From assembly GCA_000155435.1 (NCBI GenBank), contig DS990261.1:242750-306749 (forward strand): a stretch of DNA of 64,000 bases, given 5' to 3'. The notes under the pieces were generated by a model that saw only the letters and a program-made list of their open reading frames with translations, did not search any database and was not told the DNA's origin. Below are positions 8,811 to 17,410 of this stretch, piece after piece. Numbering within the stretch: position 1 is the stretch's first letter; each line of letters starts with the position of its first letter. Source of the stretch: Clostridiales bacterium 1_7_47FAA. Its GTDB lineage: Bacteria; Bacillota; Clostridia; Lachnospirales; Lachnospiraceae. A program made the position numbers and the translations under genes.

Positions 8811-9474
8811 ACCCTGCAAGGGCCTGGTTCAGATAGTCATTAAAGGGCTTCATTTTCAGGAAAATATCCACGGCCAGTTGTAAGAACTGTTCCGTATCCC
8901 CAACAATTGAATCGCTGACCGGATATTCCAGGTACCAGCTTTTAAATTTCAGATATTCTGCCATAGGATGTTCCCTGTCGTAGCCGCGGGGGACATTTTT
9001 AAGTGCCATGCCCCTGACCGTGAAGGTTTCCTTGAAATCAGGAGACTGGATAACCTGTTCCCACTGGCCGGGATGCGTAAGGATATAGTCCCGTATCATG
9101 GCGGTTGCATCCTTAAACATATCCGTGAAAAGCCCTCCTCCTAAAAAGGACTGGCCGCCGGGTTTTATCATGATATAATATCCTACCGGGATGGGAAGCT
9201 TCCCTTTCGAGGAAATATGGGCGCGGAAGGCCGGATTATAAGGGGATTTGTCATGACTGAACCGCGTATCCCTTACCAGCTTAAAGGTCAGGTCCCTGGG
9301 ATTCTGGTGCAGGATACTGCTGTCGGTTTTCCCAATCCTGTAAATCAGTTCCTGGATTAGGCCCTCAAATTCAGTCTTGGCTTTCTGGAATTCCTCTTTA
9401 TGGGAGTGATACCATTGGCGGTCGTTGTTATCGTTTAATTCAGTCAGGTATCTTAATATTGTGTTGTCCGTCAT
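8791..9474 (-). CDS. DUF2461 domain-containing protein
   Basis: Protein of 227 residues matching the DUF2461/TIGR02453 family of unknown function. Recognisable stretches are NDRQWYHSHKEEF near residue 16, DLTFKLVRDTRFSHDKSPYN near 61-80, and PVGYYIMIKPGGQSFLGGGL near 97. The family is widespread and soluble, and no catalytic site is established. The gene follows the sigma factor with a 12-base gap and may be co-transcribed with it. It ends inside the patatin gene on the other strand. Confidence 0.85.
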   Translation of the reverse strand: MTDNTILRYLTELNDNNDRQWYHSHKEEFQKAKTEFEGLIQELIYRIGKTDSSILHQNPRDLTFKLVRDTRFSHDKSPYNPAFRAHISSKGKLPIPVGYYIMIKPGGQSFLGGGLFTDMFKDATAMIRDYILTHPGQWEQVIQSPDFKETFTVRGMALKNVPRGYDREHPMAEYLKFKSWYLEYPVSDSIVGDTEQFLQLAVDIFLKMKPFNDYLNQALAGFKMPER

Positions 9475-9486
9475 TGACAGTCCCTC

Positions 9487-10332
9487 CTATGCGTTTTTTA
9501 CGAATGACAGTGCCGCGGATCCTAAAAAACTGGAAAAGAACTGTTTTGTCCGTTCCGGTGATTCATACATCCGGCAGAATGTAAAATGGGAAGCAAGGCC
9601 ATCAATGTCTTCCATGGCGTTCTTAAAATTCTCGGCTGTTTCGGGATTGATTTCCTTTGCAGCGGTATAATCCAGGGCCTGGGGATCCAGCCGCCGGCTT
9701 TTAATGGCATAGTTTATCCGGCTGGCACAATGGCATGTCCCGGAGCCGTATTCGCCGCAGTATTCGGTGAGGAAACCGGCCATTTTCCTGCGTATCCTGG
9801 AAAGGCGCTGGCGGTAAGCTTCCGGCGTCATGTTGAGTATGGCCCCGGCTGTGTGGCTGTCTAATTTGAACATGGTGCCCAGGATGAAGATACAGCGGCT
9901 TTCCATATCAAGACATTGGAGCATTACATTTGTACAGGACATTTTCAGCTCCTCTGCAAGAAGCTCCTTGTCAACGTCCTGGGTCAGGTCAGGAAGATCC
10001 CCGGGCATTCCGCAGCGGATATCATTCCCATAGAATTCAAAATCCAGCGGACGTCCGGCAAACATATGCTTTTTGTAGTTAATCAGGTGATTGGTGGCAA
10101 TGCGGAAGACCCAGGTGGAGAAGCTGCTCTCCTTCTTAAAAGAGGAAAGGTGGGTCATCACCTTCAGAAGGATGTCCTGGGACGCGTCCTCGGCGTCAGG
10201 AAATGTCCCAAGCATCCGCAGTGAGAGATTGAAGACCATGTCCTGTATGCTGCCGATCAGCGCCTCAAGGGATTCCCTGTCCCCGGCAGCGGCCTTGTCA
10301 ATTAATTCTGATACATTCTGGTTTTTATTCAT
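9487..10332 (-). CDS. ECF-type RNA polymerase sigma factor with C-terminal Cys extension
   Basis: Extracytoplasmic-function-type sigma factor of 281 residues. Region 2 lies near residues 25-88 (DAEDASQDILLKVM, then FSTWVFRIATNHLINY), and region 4 near 125-188 (TPEAYRQRLSRIRRKM, a helix-turn-helix). About 90 residues extend past region 4, beginning with a cysteine-containing segment (C192, C200, C202) and LDPQALDY. This resembles the CG...PCRC...LDP extension of a known ECF subgroup. No anti-sigma gene is adjacent, so the extension may itself regulate activity. It follows the aldo/keto reductase gene by 73 bases on the same strand. Confidence 0.85.
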   Translation of the reverse strand: MNKNQNVSELIDKAAAGDRESLEALIGSIQDMVFNLSLRMLGTFPDAEDASQDILLKVMTHLSSFKKESSFSTWVFRIATNHLINYKKHMFAGRPLDFEFYGNDIRCGMPGDLPDLTQDVDKELLAEELKMSCTNVMLQCLDMESRCIFILGTMFKLDSHTAGAILNMTPEAYRQRLSRIRRKMAGFLTEYCGEYGSGTCHCASRINYAIKSRRLDPQALDYTAAKEINPETAENFKNAMEDIDGLASHFTFCRMYESPERTKQFFSSFLGSAALSFVKNA

Positions 10333-10405
10333 TTTCTTATACCTCCTTATTAATTAGACAAGGCATTGGGGGATGTGTGACAGATAAATCAGGTTTTATT
10401 GAGAA

Positions 10406-11371
10406 TCAGCATTCTGCATCCAGCTGGTACACGGCCTGGTCTATCATGTGGATTTCTTCGGCAGTCAGCTGCCACGCCATGGCCGCTGTATTTTCCACGG
10501 CTTCCCTGGCATTCCTGACCCCGGTCAGGGACGTGTTGATAAAATCGTGCTGGACGGTCCAGTTGATGGTAACCTGGGCAACCGGTACATGGCGCTGTTC
10601 CGCGATTTTATCCAGTACCTTAAGCAGTTTCATGACCCTGGAGAACTTTGGCTCGACAAAGAAGTCGTAAAATCCAAGACGCGCGTCCCCGGGCTCAAAC
10701 TGAGGCAGCTGGCGGATGGCTCCTGTCAGGATTCCTGCGCCAAGTGAGCCGTATCCCATGGTTGCAGCTCCCTTATCATGATACTTTTTCAGTAAATCTT
10801 CACGGCTTCTGTTGACCATGGAGTAAGGGAACTGGATTACGTCCAGGACATCCAGGGAGTAAAGCTGTTCCAGGTCGGCATCTTCAAAATTGGAGATTCC
10901 GGAAAAGCGGATTTTACCTTTCCTTTTTAATTCCTTTAATGTGTCGGCAGTTTCCTCCAAAGGGGTATTCACATCAGGCCAATGGATGAGATAGATATCG
11001 ATGTAATCGGTCTGCAGGCGTTTTAATGATTCATCCACCTGTTTCATTATACTGTCATGGCTGCTGTCACGGATAGCCCCTTTTTGAAAATTTTTAGGGC
11101 CTTCTTCCCATCGGATACCACATTTTGTAAGCAGGGTTACCTGGCTGCGTTTTCCAGATGAAAGGGCCTTCCCCACAATGGTCTCGGAAGCACCCCTTCC
11201 ATAGGTAGGCGCCGTGTCAATAAAGTTCACACCCTGGTCTATCATGGCATGGATGGCCTCAATGGCATCTTTTTCGTCCACAGGTCCCATATCCTTCCCG
11301 CCCAGGGCCCAGGTTCCCACAGAAATTTCCGATAACTCCAAACCTGTACTTCCAAATGTTTTGTAACGCAT
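10406..11371 (-). CDS. Aldo/keto reductase
   Basis: NADPH-dependent carbonyl reductase of 321 residues with the AKR (alpha/beta)8 barrel. The catalytic set is visible: Asp and Tyr in FIDTAPTYG (near 51-59), Lys in LLTKCG (near 83), His in YLIHWPD (near 123). The start is placed at 11371 because AAAAGGAGG lies 8 bases before that ATG; a longer frame has no ribosome site. A perfect-spacing promoter is visible upstream (TTGCTT at 11428-11433, TATAAT at 11405-11410, minus strand). The substrate is unknown; the AKR11/YghZ-type general oxidoreductases are the nearest guess. Confidence 0.9.
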   Translation of the reverse strand: MRYKTFGSTGLELSEISVGTWALGGKDMGPVDEKDAIEAIHAMIDQGVNFIDTAPTYGRGASETIVGKALSSGKRSQVTLLTKCGIRWEEGPKNFQKGAIRDSSHDSIMKQVDESLKRLQTDYIDIYLIHWPDVNTPLEETADTLKELKRKGKIRFSGISNFEDADLEQLYSLDVLDVIQFPYSMVNRSREDLLKKYHDKGAATMGYGSLGAGILTGAIRQLPQFEPGDARLGFYDFFVEPKFSRVMKLLKVLDKIAEQRHVPVAQVTINWTVQHDFINTSLTGVRNAREAVENTAAMAWQLTAEEIHMIDQAVYQLDAEC

Positions 11372-11404
11372 TTGCAAAACCTCCTTTTGATAAATTGTAT
11401 TTAT

Positions 11405-11433
11405 ATTATATCTTAAAAGATACATAAAAGCAA
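11405..11433 (-). promoter_or_regulatory. Promoter of the aldo/keto reductase gene with palindrome
   Basis: On the minus strand TTGCTT (11428-11433) and TATAAT (11405-11410) are separated by 17 bases, a good sigma-A promoter. The palindrome TATCTT-TT-AAGATA (11408-11421) covers the -10 edge and part of the spacer, a position suited to a repressor. Confidence 0.6.
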
Positions 11434-11451
11434 CAAAATAGAACAATTAAA

Positions 11452-11480
11452 TTGACAAAAGTAATACAATATTTTATGAT
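11452..11480 (+). promoter_or_regulatory. Sigma-A promoter of the 2-hydroxyacid dehydrogenase gene
   Basis: TTGACA (11452-11457), a 17-base spacer and TATGAT (11475-11480) form a near-consensus promoter about 24 bases before the dehydrogenase start. It is back to back with the aldo/keto reductase promoter. Confidence 0.65.
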
Positions 11481-11503
11481 GGTAATCAGAAGGAGGGATA
11501 AGT

Positions 11504-12556
11504 ATGTTTCGATTATTGTGTACGGCAGAGTTTGATGACATTTGGACAGAAAGGTTCAGGCAGCTGGTGGAGATGGACCGGATTGGATTCAGCCTGGACA
11601 AGGATCCCAAAAAGCGTTTGGGACAAGACCGGATAATTGAAGCGCTGCAGGGGTATGACATCCACATTTCCGGTTATGAGAAGCTGACGAAGGAGGTCCT
11701 TTACAGGTGTCCGGATTTAAAACTCATACTGAGCGTCAGGGATGGTCCGGAGGAAAATATTGATATTCAGGCGTGTACCGAACTTGGCATACCTGTATTA
11801 TTCAGCAGCGGAAGATGTGAGCGGTCTGTTCCCGAGTTTACATTCCTGGCAATGATGATGATGGCAAAACCGGTGAATCTGGCTTCCGGGGTTTTCAGGA
11901 CAGAAAAGTGGACGGCAGAGAATGACCTGAGGTTGAGGAGGATTAATGAATCCTCCACGGAAATGGCAGGTAAGACAGTAGGGATTGTGGGACTGGGAAG
12001 AAATGGTATAGGACTTGCTGCAAGATGTCAGGCATTTCAGATGCATGTGATTGGTTATGATCCGTATGTGGATAAGAAAAAAGCGGAAGGGTTACAGCTT
12101 GAACTGTTAAGTCTGGAAGAACTGTTTGACAGGGCGGATTTTGTGGTGCTGATGGCGCGTGTAACAGAGGAAACACGGCACATGGCAAGCCGGGAGCTTT
12201 TGTGGAGGATGAAGCCGGGGGCCTGCCTGGTCAATACGGCAAGGGCAGCCCTGGTAGACAGCCAGGCCCTGGAGGATGCACTGGAGCAGGGGCGGATACG
12301 CGCGGCCCTGGATGTATTCGATGAGGAACCGCTGCCAAACGATTCATGGGTGTACAGGATTCCACAGGAACGCCTCCTTCTGACGCCTCATCTGGCAGGT
12401 GTCAGCCAGGAACGGATTGTTTACCAGTCGGAGAAGCTGTATCAGGCCCTGACCATCTATATGCGCGGCCAGCTTCCGCCTAATGTTGCAAACAGGGAGG
12501 TATTTGCCAGGGACAGCTTTAAGGGCAGGGGAAGTCTGCTTTATGGTTGTGCATGA
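11504..12556 (+). CDS. D-isomer-specific 2-hydroxyacid dehydrogenase (copy 1)
   Basis: NAD-dependent oxidoreductase of 350 residues interconverting a 2-oxo acid and a D-2-hydroxy acid. The Rossmann glycine loop GIVGLGRNGIG is near residues 157-167. The catalytic Arg (NTARAALVD), Glu (FDEEPLP) and His (TPHLAGVS) are all present in the C-terminal half. It has its own promoter and is followed by a terminator shared with the convergent GntR gene. A relative lies at 24509-25567 at the far end of the adjacent sugar locus, so the two dehydrogenases bracket that locus. Substrate unknown. Confidence 0.9.
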   Translation: MFRLLCTAEFDDIWTERFRQLVEMDRIGFSLDKDPKKRLGQDRIIEALQGYDIHISGYEKLTKEVLYRCPDLKLILSVRDGPEENIDIQACTELGIPVLFSSGRCERSVPEFTFLAMMMMAKPVNLASGVFRTEKWTAENDLRLRRINESSTEMAGKTVGIVGLGRNGIGLAARCQAFQMHVIGYDPYVDKKKAEGLQLELLSLEELFDRADFVVLMARVTEETRHMASRELLWRMKPGACLVNTARAALVDSQALEDALEQGRIRAALDVFDEEPLPNDSWVYRIPQERLLLTPHLAGVSQERIVYQSEKLYQALTIYMRGQLPPNVANREVFARDSFKGRGSLLYGCA

Positions 12557-12593
12557 TACTATGATGAAGATATCCTGATGCAGGAAAAATAAG

Positions 12594-12637
12594 AAACCCA
12601 GGCCGTTCCGCTCGAGATGGAACATGCCTGGGTTTTC
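12594..12637. terminator. Bidirectional terminator
   Basis: AAACCCAGGC (12594) pairs with GCCTGGGTTT, with an inner GTTCC/GGAAC stem. The plus strand is followed by TTTT and the minus strand by TTTCTTATTTTT. It separates the convergent 2-hydroxyacid dehydrogenase and GntR genes. Confidence 0.8.
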
Positions 12638-12694
12638 CTGACCATGAGGGCGGTATCTTTATCCTGTCCCTCCTGTCCTGGACATCAGCCACGC

Positions 12695-13426
12695 TTATGG
12701 CCTCTGTACTTTGTAGGAATAAGGAATTACATTTGTCAGGATATCATTTTCCTGATATTCCACAATATCGCCGGTGGATGAATAGATGGTGCTGGTAGTA
12801 TGGAGCAGCGGGGTGCGTATGGGCACCTTGAGAAGCTCTGACTGGGATTTTGATACAGAAGTAGTGGTCACTACCTGCACCGTTTTCACGATTTTTATCT
12901 GATAATCCGTCTCCATGATCTCATACAGCGAATGGTCTGTGAGGAGCCAGGGATTGAACTGTGGAAAAAAGGATTCAATCAGATAGAGCTGCTGGATATT
13001 AAACGGCACATCATCCGCATAACGCAGGCGCAGGATTGCAAGCAGCGGTGTGTTGATCTCACAGTTCAGTGCATGGCCCAGCTGGCTGTCGGCGTTGATA
13101 CGGGAGAAGGACAGTATCTTTGAACTGGGCCTGATTCCTGATTTTACCATTTCCTGGAACAGACTGTACGGACGGTCAAAGCCAGGGTCGAATTTTGAAT
13201 AGACCACATACACGCCCTTATTGGAATGGCGCTCCAAAAGCCCCTGGGCAATCAGCTCGTCAATGGATTTGCGCAGGGTGGTGCGGCTGATACCATATAA
13301 ATTGCAGAGCCACTTCTCATTTGGAAGGCGCTCATTGTATTTATATGTTCCATTTAAAATTTTACTCCGGATGTCCTGTACAATCTGAGAATACAGGGGG
13401 AGTGAACTGTTAGATGCTGTTTTCAT
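12695..13426 (-). CDS. GntR/HutC family transcriptional regulator (copy 1)
   Basis: Regulator of 243 residues with a winged helix-turn-helix (residues 10-75; LPLYSQIVQDIRSKI, then GISRTTLRKSIDEL) and a C-terminal UTRA effector domain typical of HutC-type regulators that bind sugar phosphates or small acids. It is the last gene of the left arm of the sugar locus, 30 bases after the aldolase. A second GntR/UTRA regulator lies at 21739 in the right arm. The two may recognise different intermediates of the same pathway. Ligand inferred only by context. Confidence 0.92.
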   Translation of the reverse strand: MKTASNSSLPLYSQIVQDIRSKILNGTYKYNERLPNEKWLCNLYGISRTTLRKSIDELIAQGLLERHSNKGVYVVYSKFDPGFDRPYSLFQEMVKSGIRPSSKILSFSRINADSQLGHALNCEINTPLLAILRLRYADDVPFNIQQLYLIESFFPQFNPWLLTDHSLYEIMETDYQIKIVKTVQVVTTTSVSKSQSELLKVPIRTPLLHTTSTIYSSTGDIVEYQENDILTNVIPYSYKVQRP

Positions 13427-13455
13427 ATAATCCCTATTCCTTATTGTCCCTATTC

Positions 13456-14310
13456 TTACATGGGTTGAGTGCCGAAAAGTTCCATCTGCTCTTTGGCAAT
13501 GTCAATGACTGTATTGAGCGCGGTATCAAAAAGATTTACATAACGGCAGCGGCCATCTGTTTCATCAATCATTTTGCGCATGGATGCAATCGTAGCCAGG
13601 GACATGCCGGTGAAGAAATTGATTTTGTTGATGCCGCCGGCAACCGCTTTCTTGAAATCACTTTCAGGAAGGCCGCTTCCTCCGTGCATGACAAGAGGTA
13701 CCTTTACCATGCTCTTGATTTTGGCCAGACGTTCAAAGTCAAGGTTGGGTTTCCCTTTATAAACCCCGTGTACGGTGCCGAATGCAATGGCCAGCGCGTC
13801 TATTCCGGTTGCTTCCACAAAGGTAACCGCATCCTCCGGACGGGTGAATAAGTCCTCCTTGGCAACGCTTCCCTCCACGCTGCCTTCAGGGGCAGCCACA
13901 TGGCCTATTTCAGCTTCCACACTGACACCGCAGGCGTGTGCAACCCTGACAACCTCCCGGGTCTTTTCAATGTTTTCTTCTAATGGAAGCTTGGAGCCAT
14001 CGAACATCACGGATGAGCAGCCGGCATGGATGGCACGGTAACATTCCTCAACCGATGCCCCGTGGTCCAGATGGTAGCAGATGGGCGCCCTGGCTTTTTT
14101 TATCCGGCTGAGATTAAAATCCAGGAATGCGTCTGCTTCCTGACGTTCAAAGGCAAAACCGGGCAGCATCAGTATGACCGGTAAGCCGGTCTGTTCCGCT
14201 GCTTCGATAATTCCTTCTGTCAAAGTGAAGTCCATGGTGTCAAATGCAGCCACGGCGTAATTCTTTTCGTTGGCAGGTGCCAGGATTTCTTTTAATGTAA
14301 TAAGTGACAT
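13456..14310 (-). CDS. Class II ketose-bisphosphate aldolase (copy 1)
   Basis: Zinc-dependent aldolase of 284 residues in the FbaA/GatY/KbaY family, expected to cleave a ketose (bis)phosphate to dihydroxyacetone phosphate plus an aldehyde. The signatures are YHLDHGAS (near 79-86, catalytic Asp and zinc His), GTVHGVYKG (near 177-185) and VMHGGSGLP (near 208-216, zinc and phosphate ligands). A GGAGG site precedes the ATG at 14310. Its neighbours are a Fe-alcohol dehydrogenase that could reduce the aldehyde product and a GntR regulator. A diverged relative lies in the right arm at 19570. Confidence 0.92.
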   Translation of the reverse strand: MSLITLKEILAPANEKNYAVAAFDTMDFTLTEGIIEAAEQTGLPVILMLPGFAFERQEADAFLDFNLSRIKKARAPICYHLDHGASVEECYRAIHAGCSSVMFDGSKLPLEENIEKTREVVRVAHACGVSVEAEIGHVAAPEGSVEGSVAKEDLFTRPEDAVTFVEATGIDALAIAFGTVHGVYKGKPNLDFERLAKIKSMVKVPLVMHGGSGLPESDFKKAVAGGINKINFFTGMSLATIASMRKMIDETDGRCRYVNLFDTALNTVIDIAKEQMELFGTQPM

Positions 14311-14388
14311 ATTTTTCCTCCTTTATTTTAAAGCATGGGCAGGCTTTTGTCAAACGCTGCGCCATGTGTTCATGGGTACCATGTATGC

Positions 14389-15561
14389 TTATTTGAACAG
14401 TTCGTATATATGTATCAGGTCGTTGGTGTCCAGCTTCATGAAGTTTCCGGCCATGCCATCCGGTCCACGGCGCACGGTTGAACACAGGGTGGGGATATCC
14501 TCCTCCTTTACACCCAGTTCTTTGTAGTGTACAGGAATCCCGACAGATACATAAAACTGCTTCTGGCGTTCAATGCCTTCCAGTATCATGCCTTCCACAT
14601 CATAGGGATCATACTCCATTTCCCATACGCGGTTAAAATAACGGGCAAAGCGGCGCATATCGGCTTTGTATACATATTTCATCCAGCCGGGTGTGACGCA
14701 GGCAACGCCGGCGCCGTGGGCACTGTCATACATGCCGCCGATTTCAGACTGTATGCCGTGTACCGTACCGTCCGTGATCCGGCCGACACCGCAGCTGTCA
14801 TTATGTGCAAGGACACTGGCCCACAGCAGCTGCGCCCGGGCATTATAATTTTGTGGTTCCTTCAGTGCTATGGGAAGATACTTGATGACTGTACGGAATA
14901 TGCTTTCACCGAGGTTATCCGTCAGATAATTCTCTTCCCCCAGTGTGAAGTAACGTTCATGGACATGGGCCATGATATCCACAGCTCCGCACGCGGTCTG
15001 ATAAGCGGGAAGGGTATAGCTTAATTCAGGATTCATCAGGGCGAACACAGGGCGGATCCTGTCATCATTCAGGGAACGTTTAAGCACGCCTTTGGTCATG
15101 ACGCAGCTGAAGGAGCCTTCGCTTCCGGTTCCTGCAATGGTCGGCAGCGCACCCACAGGAAGGGTTCCCCTCACAGGGGTTTTCTTAAGGAAATAGTTGT
15201 CCCATACATTCTCTTCAGTGAGGGCGGCAACACCGATATATTTGGCTGTGTCAATTACACTTCCGCCGCCCACTGCAAGCAGGAAATCTACTTTTTCTTC
15301 CCGGACAACCGCAGCTCCCCTGTCTCCGGTTTCAATGGTAGGGTTTGGCTTAATTCCTTTGAAATCCACATAGGGGATTCCGGCCTGGTCAAGGGAATCG
15401 GAGATTTTCCGGATAAGGGCTGTCTCAAATTCAAAATCAGTGCCATAGTGGAGTATCATCACCTTGCTGGCGCCATACTGGGAAATATATTTCCCCACAT
15501 TCATTTCTTCGCCCTTGCCGAATATAAAACGGGTTGGACTGTAAAACATAAAATTATTCAT
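14389..15561 (-). CDS. Iron-containing alcohol dehydrogenase (YqhD/BDH type, sugar locus)
   Basis: NAD(P)H-dependent alcohol/aldehyde oxidoreductase of 390 residues of the group III metal-dependent family. The nucleotide-binding AVGGGSVIDTAKY is near residues 95-107. Metal ligands are visible as Asp and His in AVDIMAHVHERY (near 194-205) and His in DGTVHGIQ (near 262) and DSAHGAG (near 276). The likely job is reduction of an aldehyde released by the neighbouring aldolase, by analogy with lactaldehyde reductase in deoxysugar pathways. The gap to the HAD gene upstream is 19 bases and to the aldolase downstream 78. Confidence 0.9.
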   Translation of the reverse strand: MNNFMFYSPTRFIFGKGEEMNVGKYISQYGASKVMILHYGTDFEFETALIRKISDSLDQAGIPYVDFKGIKPNPTIETGDRGAAVVREEKVDFLLAVGGGSVIDTAKYIGVAALTEENVWDNYFLKKTPVRGTLPVGALPTIAGTGSEGSFSCVMTKGVLKRSLNDDRIRPVFALMNPELSYTLPAYQTACGAVDIMAHVHERYFTLGEENYLTDNLGESIFRTVIKYLPIALKEPQNYNARAQLLWASVLAHNDSCGVGRITDGTVHGIQSEIGGMYDSAHGAGVACVTPGWMKYVYKADMRRFARYFNRVWEMEYDPYDVEGMILEGIERQKQFYVSVGIPVHYKELGVKEEDIPTLCSTVRRGPDGMAGNFMKLDTNDLIHIYELFK

Positions 15562-15580
15562 AAAAACTCCTTTCTATGTA

Positions 15581-16411
15581 TTAGGATAATAAATATTTTT
15601 CAATTGCTTTTGCCACTCCATCCTCGCTGTTTTTTCCTATGACGTGGGCTGCGGATTTCAGCACCTCTGGCTCCCCGTTGGAAACGGCAAAGGAATTGGG
15701 GCAGTTCCGTATCATCTTCAGGTCATTCCTGTCATTGCCGAATACATATACCCGGCTTAGGGGGATGCCATAGTAATCCGCGATAAACTGGACCCCGGAC
15801 CATTTATCCACCGCAGGATGTACAATATCAAATGAGTCCGGTGTGGAACGGATACAGGAAAGGCCGCAGGCATGCTCAAAATAAGAAAGAATCAGCTGCT
15901 GTTGTGTAAGTGAATGGACCAGAAGTGAGAGACGTTCTGCTCCGGATGATAAAAGGGCTTTTGCCTGGTCCTTGGAACGGACGACCGTGACAGGGACAGG
16001 GGGAAAGCCTGCCTGCTCCAGCCTCTGGTTATAATCCCTGTACCGCATGAGCCGGGTAGGCGTGTCCGCGGTATAGATGGAGTCCGTATAAAAAACAGCC
16101 CAGTCCATGTGGTGATAAAAACAGTAATCCAGGAATTCCCATGCGGCCGCAGGCGGAAGACAGGTCTGGCGCAGGAGATTGCCGGAATGGCTTATATTGG
16201 CTGCGTTGTTGGTAATGAGAGGCGTATCCAGCATGAGCTCATGGGTGTAAAGCCGGACCATGGATGCAGGCCTTCCCGAGGCAATGCAGGGGAGGCTGCC
16301 GGATTGGCGAAGCCTGTGTATGGTATCCAGGCTGTATGGAGAAATCCTGCGGCTGTCATCCAGAAGGGTTCCGTCAAGGTCGATGAAAACAAGTTTTCTG
16401 CTCGGCTCCAT
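15581..16411 (-). CDS. Cof-type HAD hydrolase
   Basis: Haloacid dehalogenase phosphatase of 276 residues. The nucleophile motif DLDGTLLDD is at residues 11-19, motif II is in PCIASGR (near 40) and the C-terminal motif is VFGNDRNDLKMI (near 223-234), so all catalytic residues are present. The C2B cap between them places it in the Cof/YidA group that dephosphorylates sugar phosphates and flavin or PLP phosphates. It sits 15 bases after the SDR gene, suggesting it removes a phosphate from a locus intermediate or relieves sugar-phosphate stress. Confidence 0.9.
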   Translation of the reverse strand: MEPSRKLVFIDLDGTLLDDSRRISPYSLDTIHRLRQSGSLPCIASGRPASMVRLYTHELMLDTPLITNNAANISHSGNLLRQTCLPPAAAWEFLDYCFYHHMDWAVFYTDSIYTADTPTRLMRYRDYNQRLEQAGFPPVPVTVVRSKDQAKALLSSGAERLSLLVHSLTQQQLILSYFEHACGLSCIRSTPDSFDIVHPAVDKWSGVQFIADYYGIPLSRVYVFGNDRNDLKMIRNCPNSFAVSNGEPEVLKSAAHVIGKNSEDGVAKAIEKYLLS

Positions 16412-16426
16412 ATGGATTCCCCTGGT

Positions 16427-17200
16427 TTAGTAGCCGAGCAGCAGGCCGCCGGTCATATCCACACAGGTTCCCACAGCCAGTTCGCACTTTTCGCTGGCCA
16501 GAAAAGCAACCATGGTGCCGATTTCCCACGGTTCCCCCACCCGCTTTAACGGGACCCGTTCCACCCGTCTGTCAAATTCTTCACGGTTTGTCTCGTATTG
16601 TGTTTTTAATGTATTGGCCATGACAAAGCCGGGCATCACGCCATTTACATGAATCCCGTATCCGGTCAGGTCCACGGCCATGGAGTGGGTCAGCCCTGTC
16701 TCGCCTGCTTTGTTGCAGACATAGCATACGCGGCCTTTGGTGGTAGAAGTACAGGATGCTTTGGAAAGGATGTTGACGATCCATCCCTTTCTTTTCGTTG
16801 GTATTACCCTGCGCGCAAATTCCCTGGACATCAGGAACTGGCCGGTGAGATTATCATTCAGGCATTGGTTCCAGTCTTCTAATGTAATATCGGTGAAATT
16901 CTTGGAAACGCCGCGGCCCGCGTTGTTCACCAGGATATCAACCTGACCGAAATGCTCCATGGCGCAGTCAAATATGGCGGACACATCTTTCTCCTTTCCT
17001 ACATCTCCCTGTACAATCGCAGTTTTAACGCCATATTCTTCAGAGAGACGGTCTGCCAATTTCAGACAGGTTTCTTTATTACTGTGGTAATTGATGACCA
17101 GGTTAGCTCCTTCCTGGGCAAATACCTGGCAGATCCCGGCTCCGATTCCTTTTGAACCGCCAGATATGATTACTGTTTTTCCTTTATGGCCTAAATCCAT
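16427..17200 (-). CDS. SDR family oxidoreductase (sugar locus, left arm)
   Basis: Short-chain dehydrogenase/reductase of 257 residues. The cofactor loop SGGSKGIGAG is at 14-23, NNAGRG near 94 and the catalytic Ser (ILSKAS) with Tyr-x3-Lys (YVCNK) near 162. It is the first gene of the left arm and is transcribed from the central divergent promoter region. It begins MDLGHKGKT and closely resembles in layout the right-arm SDR at 20858 (MDLGLKGKV), so the two are paralogues. Probably oxidises or reduces a sugar or polyol phosphate. Confidence 0.93.
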   Translation of the reverse strand: MDLGHKGKTVIISGGSKGIGAGICQVFAQEGANLVINYHSNKETCLKLADRLSEEYGVKTAIVQGDVGKEKDVSAIFDCAMEHFGQVDILVNNAGRGVSKNFTDITLEDWNQCLNDNLTGQFLMSREFARRVIPTKRKGWIVNILSKASCTSTTKGRVCYVCNKAGETGLTHSMAVDLTGYGIHVNGVMPGFVMANTLKTQYETNREEFDRRVERVPLKRVGEPWEIGTMVAFLASEKCELAVGTCVDMTGGLLLGY

Positions 17201-17213
17201 GTATAACCTCCTC

Positions 17214-17230
17214 TTGTATTTTGTTTGTCT
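17214..17230 (+). promoter_or_regulatory. Candidate GntR operator, site 1
   Basis: TTGTATTTTGTTTGTCT matches the copy before the right-arm GntR gene (21672-21688) at 13 of 17 positions by eye. It lies in the untranslated leader of the left-arm SDR gene. Confidence 0.4.
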
Positions 17231-17249
17231 GTTTATTGGTCTATCTATA

Positions 17250-17266
17250 TTGTATCTAATTTGTTC
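17250..17266 (+). promoter_or_regulatory. Candidate GntR operator, site 2
   Basis: TTGTATCTAATTTGTTC matches the 21672-21688 site at 13 of 17 positions. It covers the -10 box and part of the spacer of the left-arm promoter, so binding here would block transcription of the SDR-GntR arm. Confidence 0.45.
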
Positions 17267-17336
17267 TTTTTGTCAATATAAAAATAAATCAATTTATAAA
17301 AAATATATTGACAAATTGAATCACATGCATTATGGT
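17251..17336. promoter_or_regulatory. Divergent sigma-A promoters of the sugar locus
   Basis: For the right arm: TTGACA (17308-17313), 17 bases, TATGGT (17331-17336). For the left arm on the minus strand: TTGACA (17271-17276), 16 bases, TACAAT. The two -35 boxes sit in an 11-base inverted repeat, TTGTCAATATA (17270-17280) and TATATTGACAA (17304-17314). One regulator could therefore control both arms. The AT-rich spacing between them holds nothing else recognisable. Confidence 0.7.
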
Positions 17337-17410
17337 ATAGACATACAAATCAAAATCATATAAAACAAAAATGTATAAAAGAATTACTAATTAAGGAGGT
17401 GCGGAAATTC

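Noticed and set aside
15581-16411. Sucrose/trehalose phosphate phosphatase
   Set aside because: The C2B cap and motifs are of the general Cof type; no feature points to a specific sugar phosphate.
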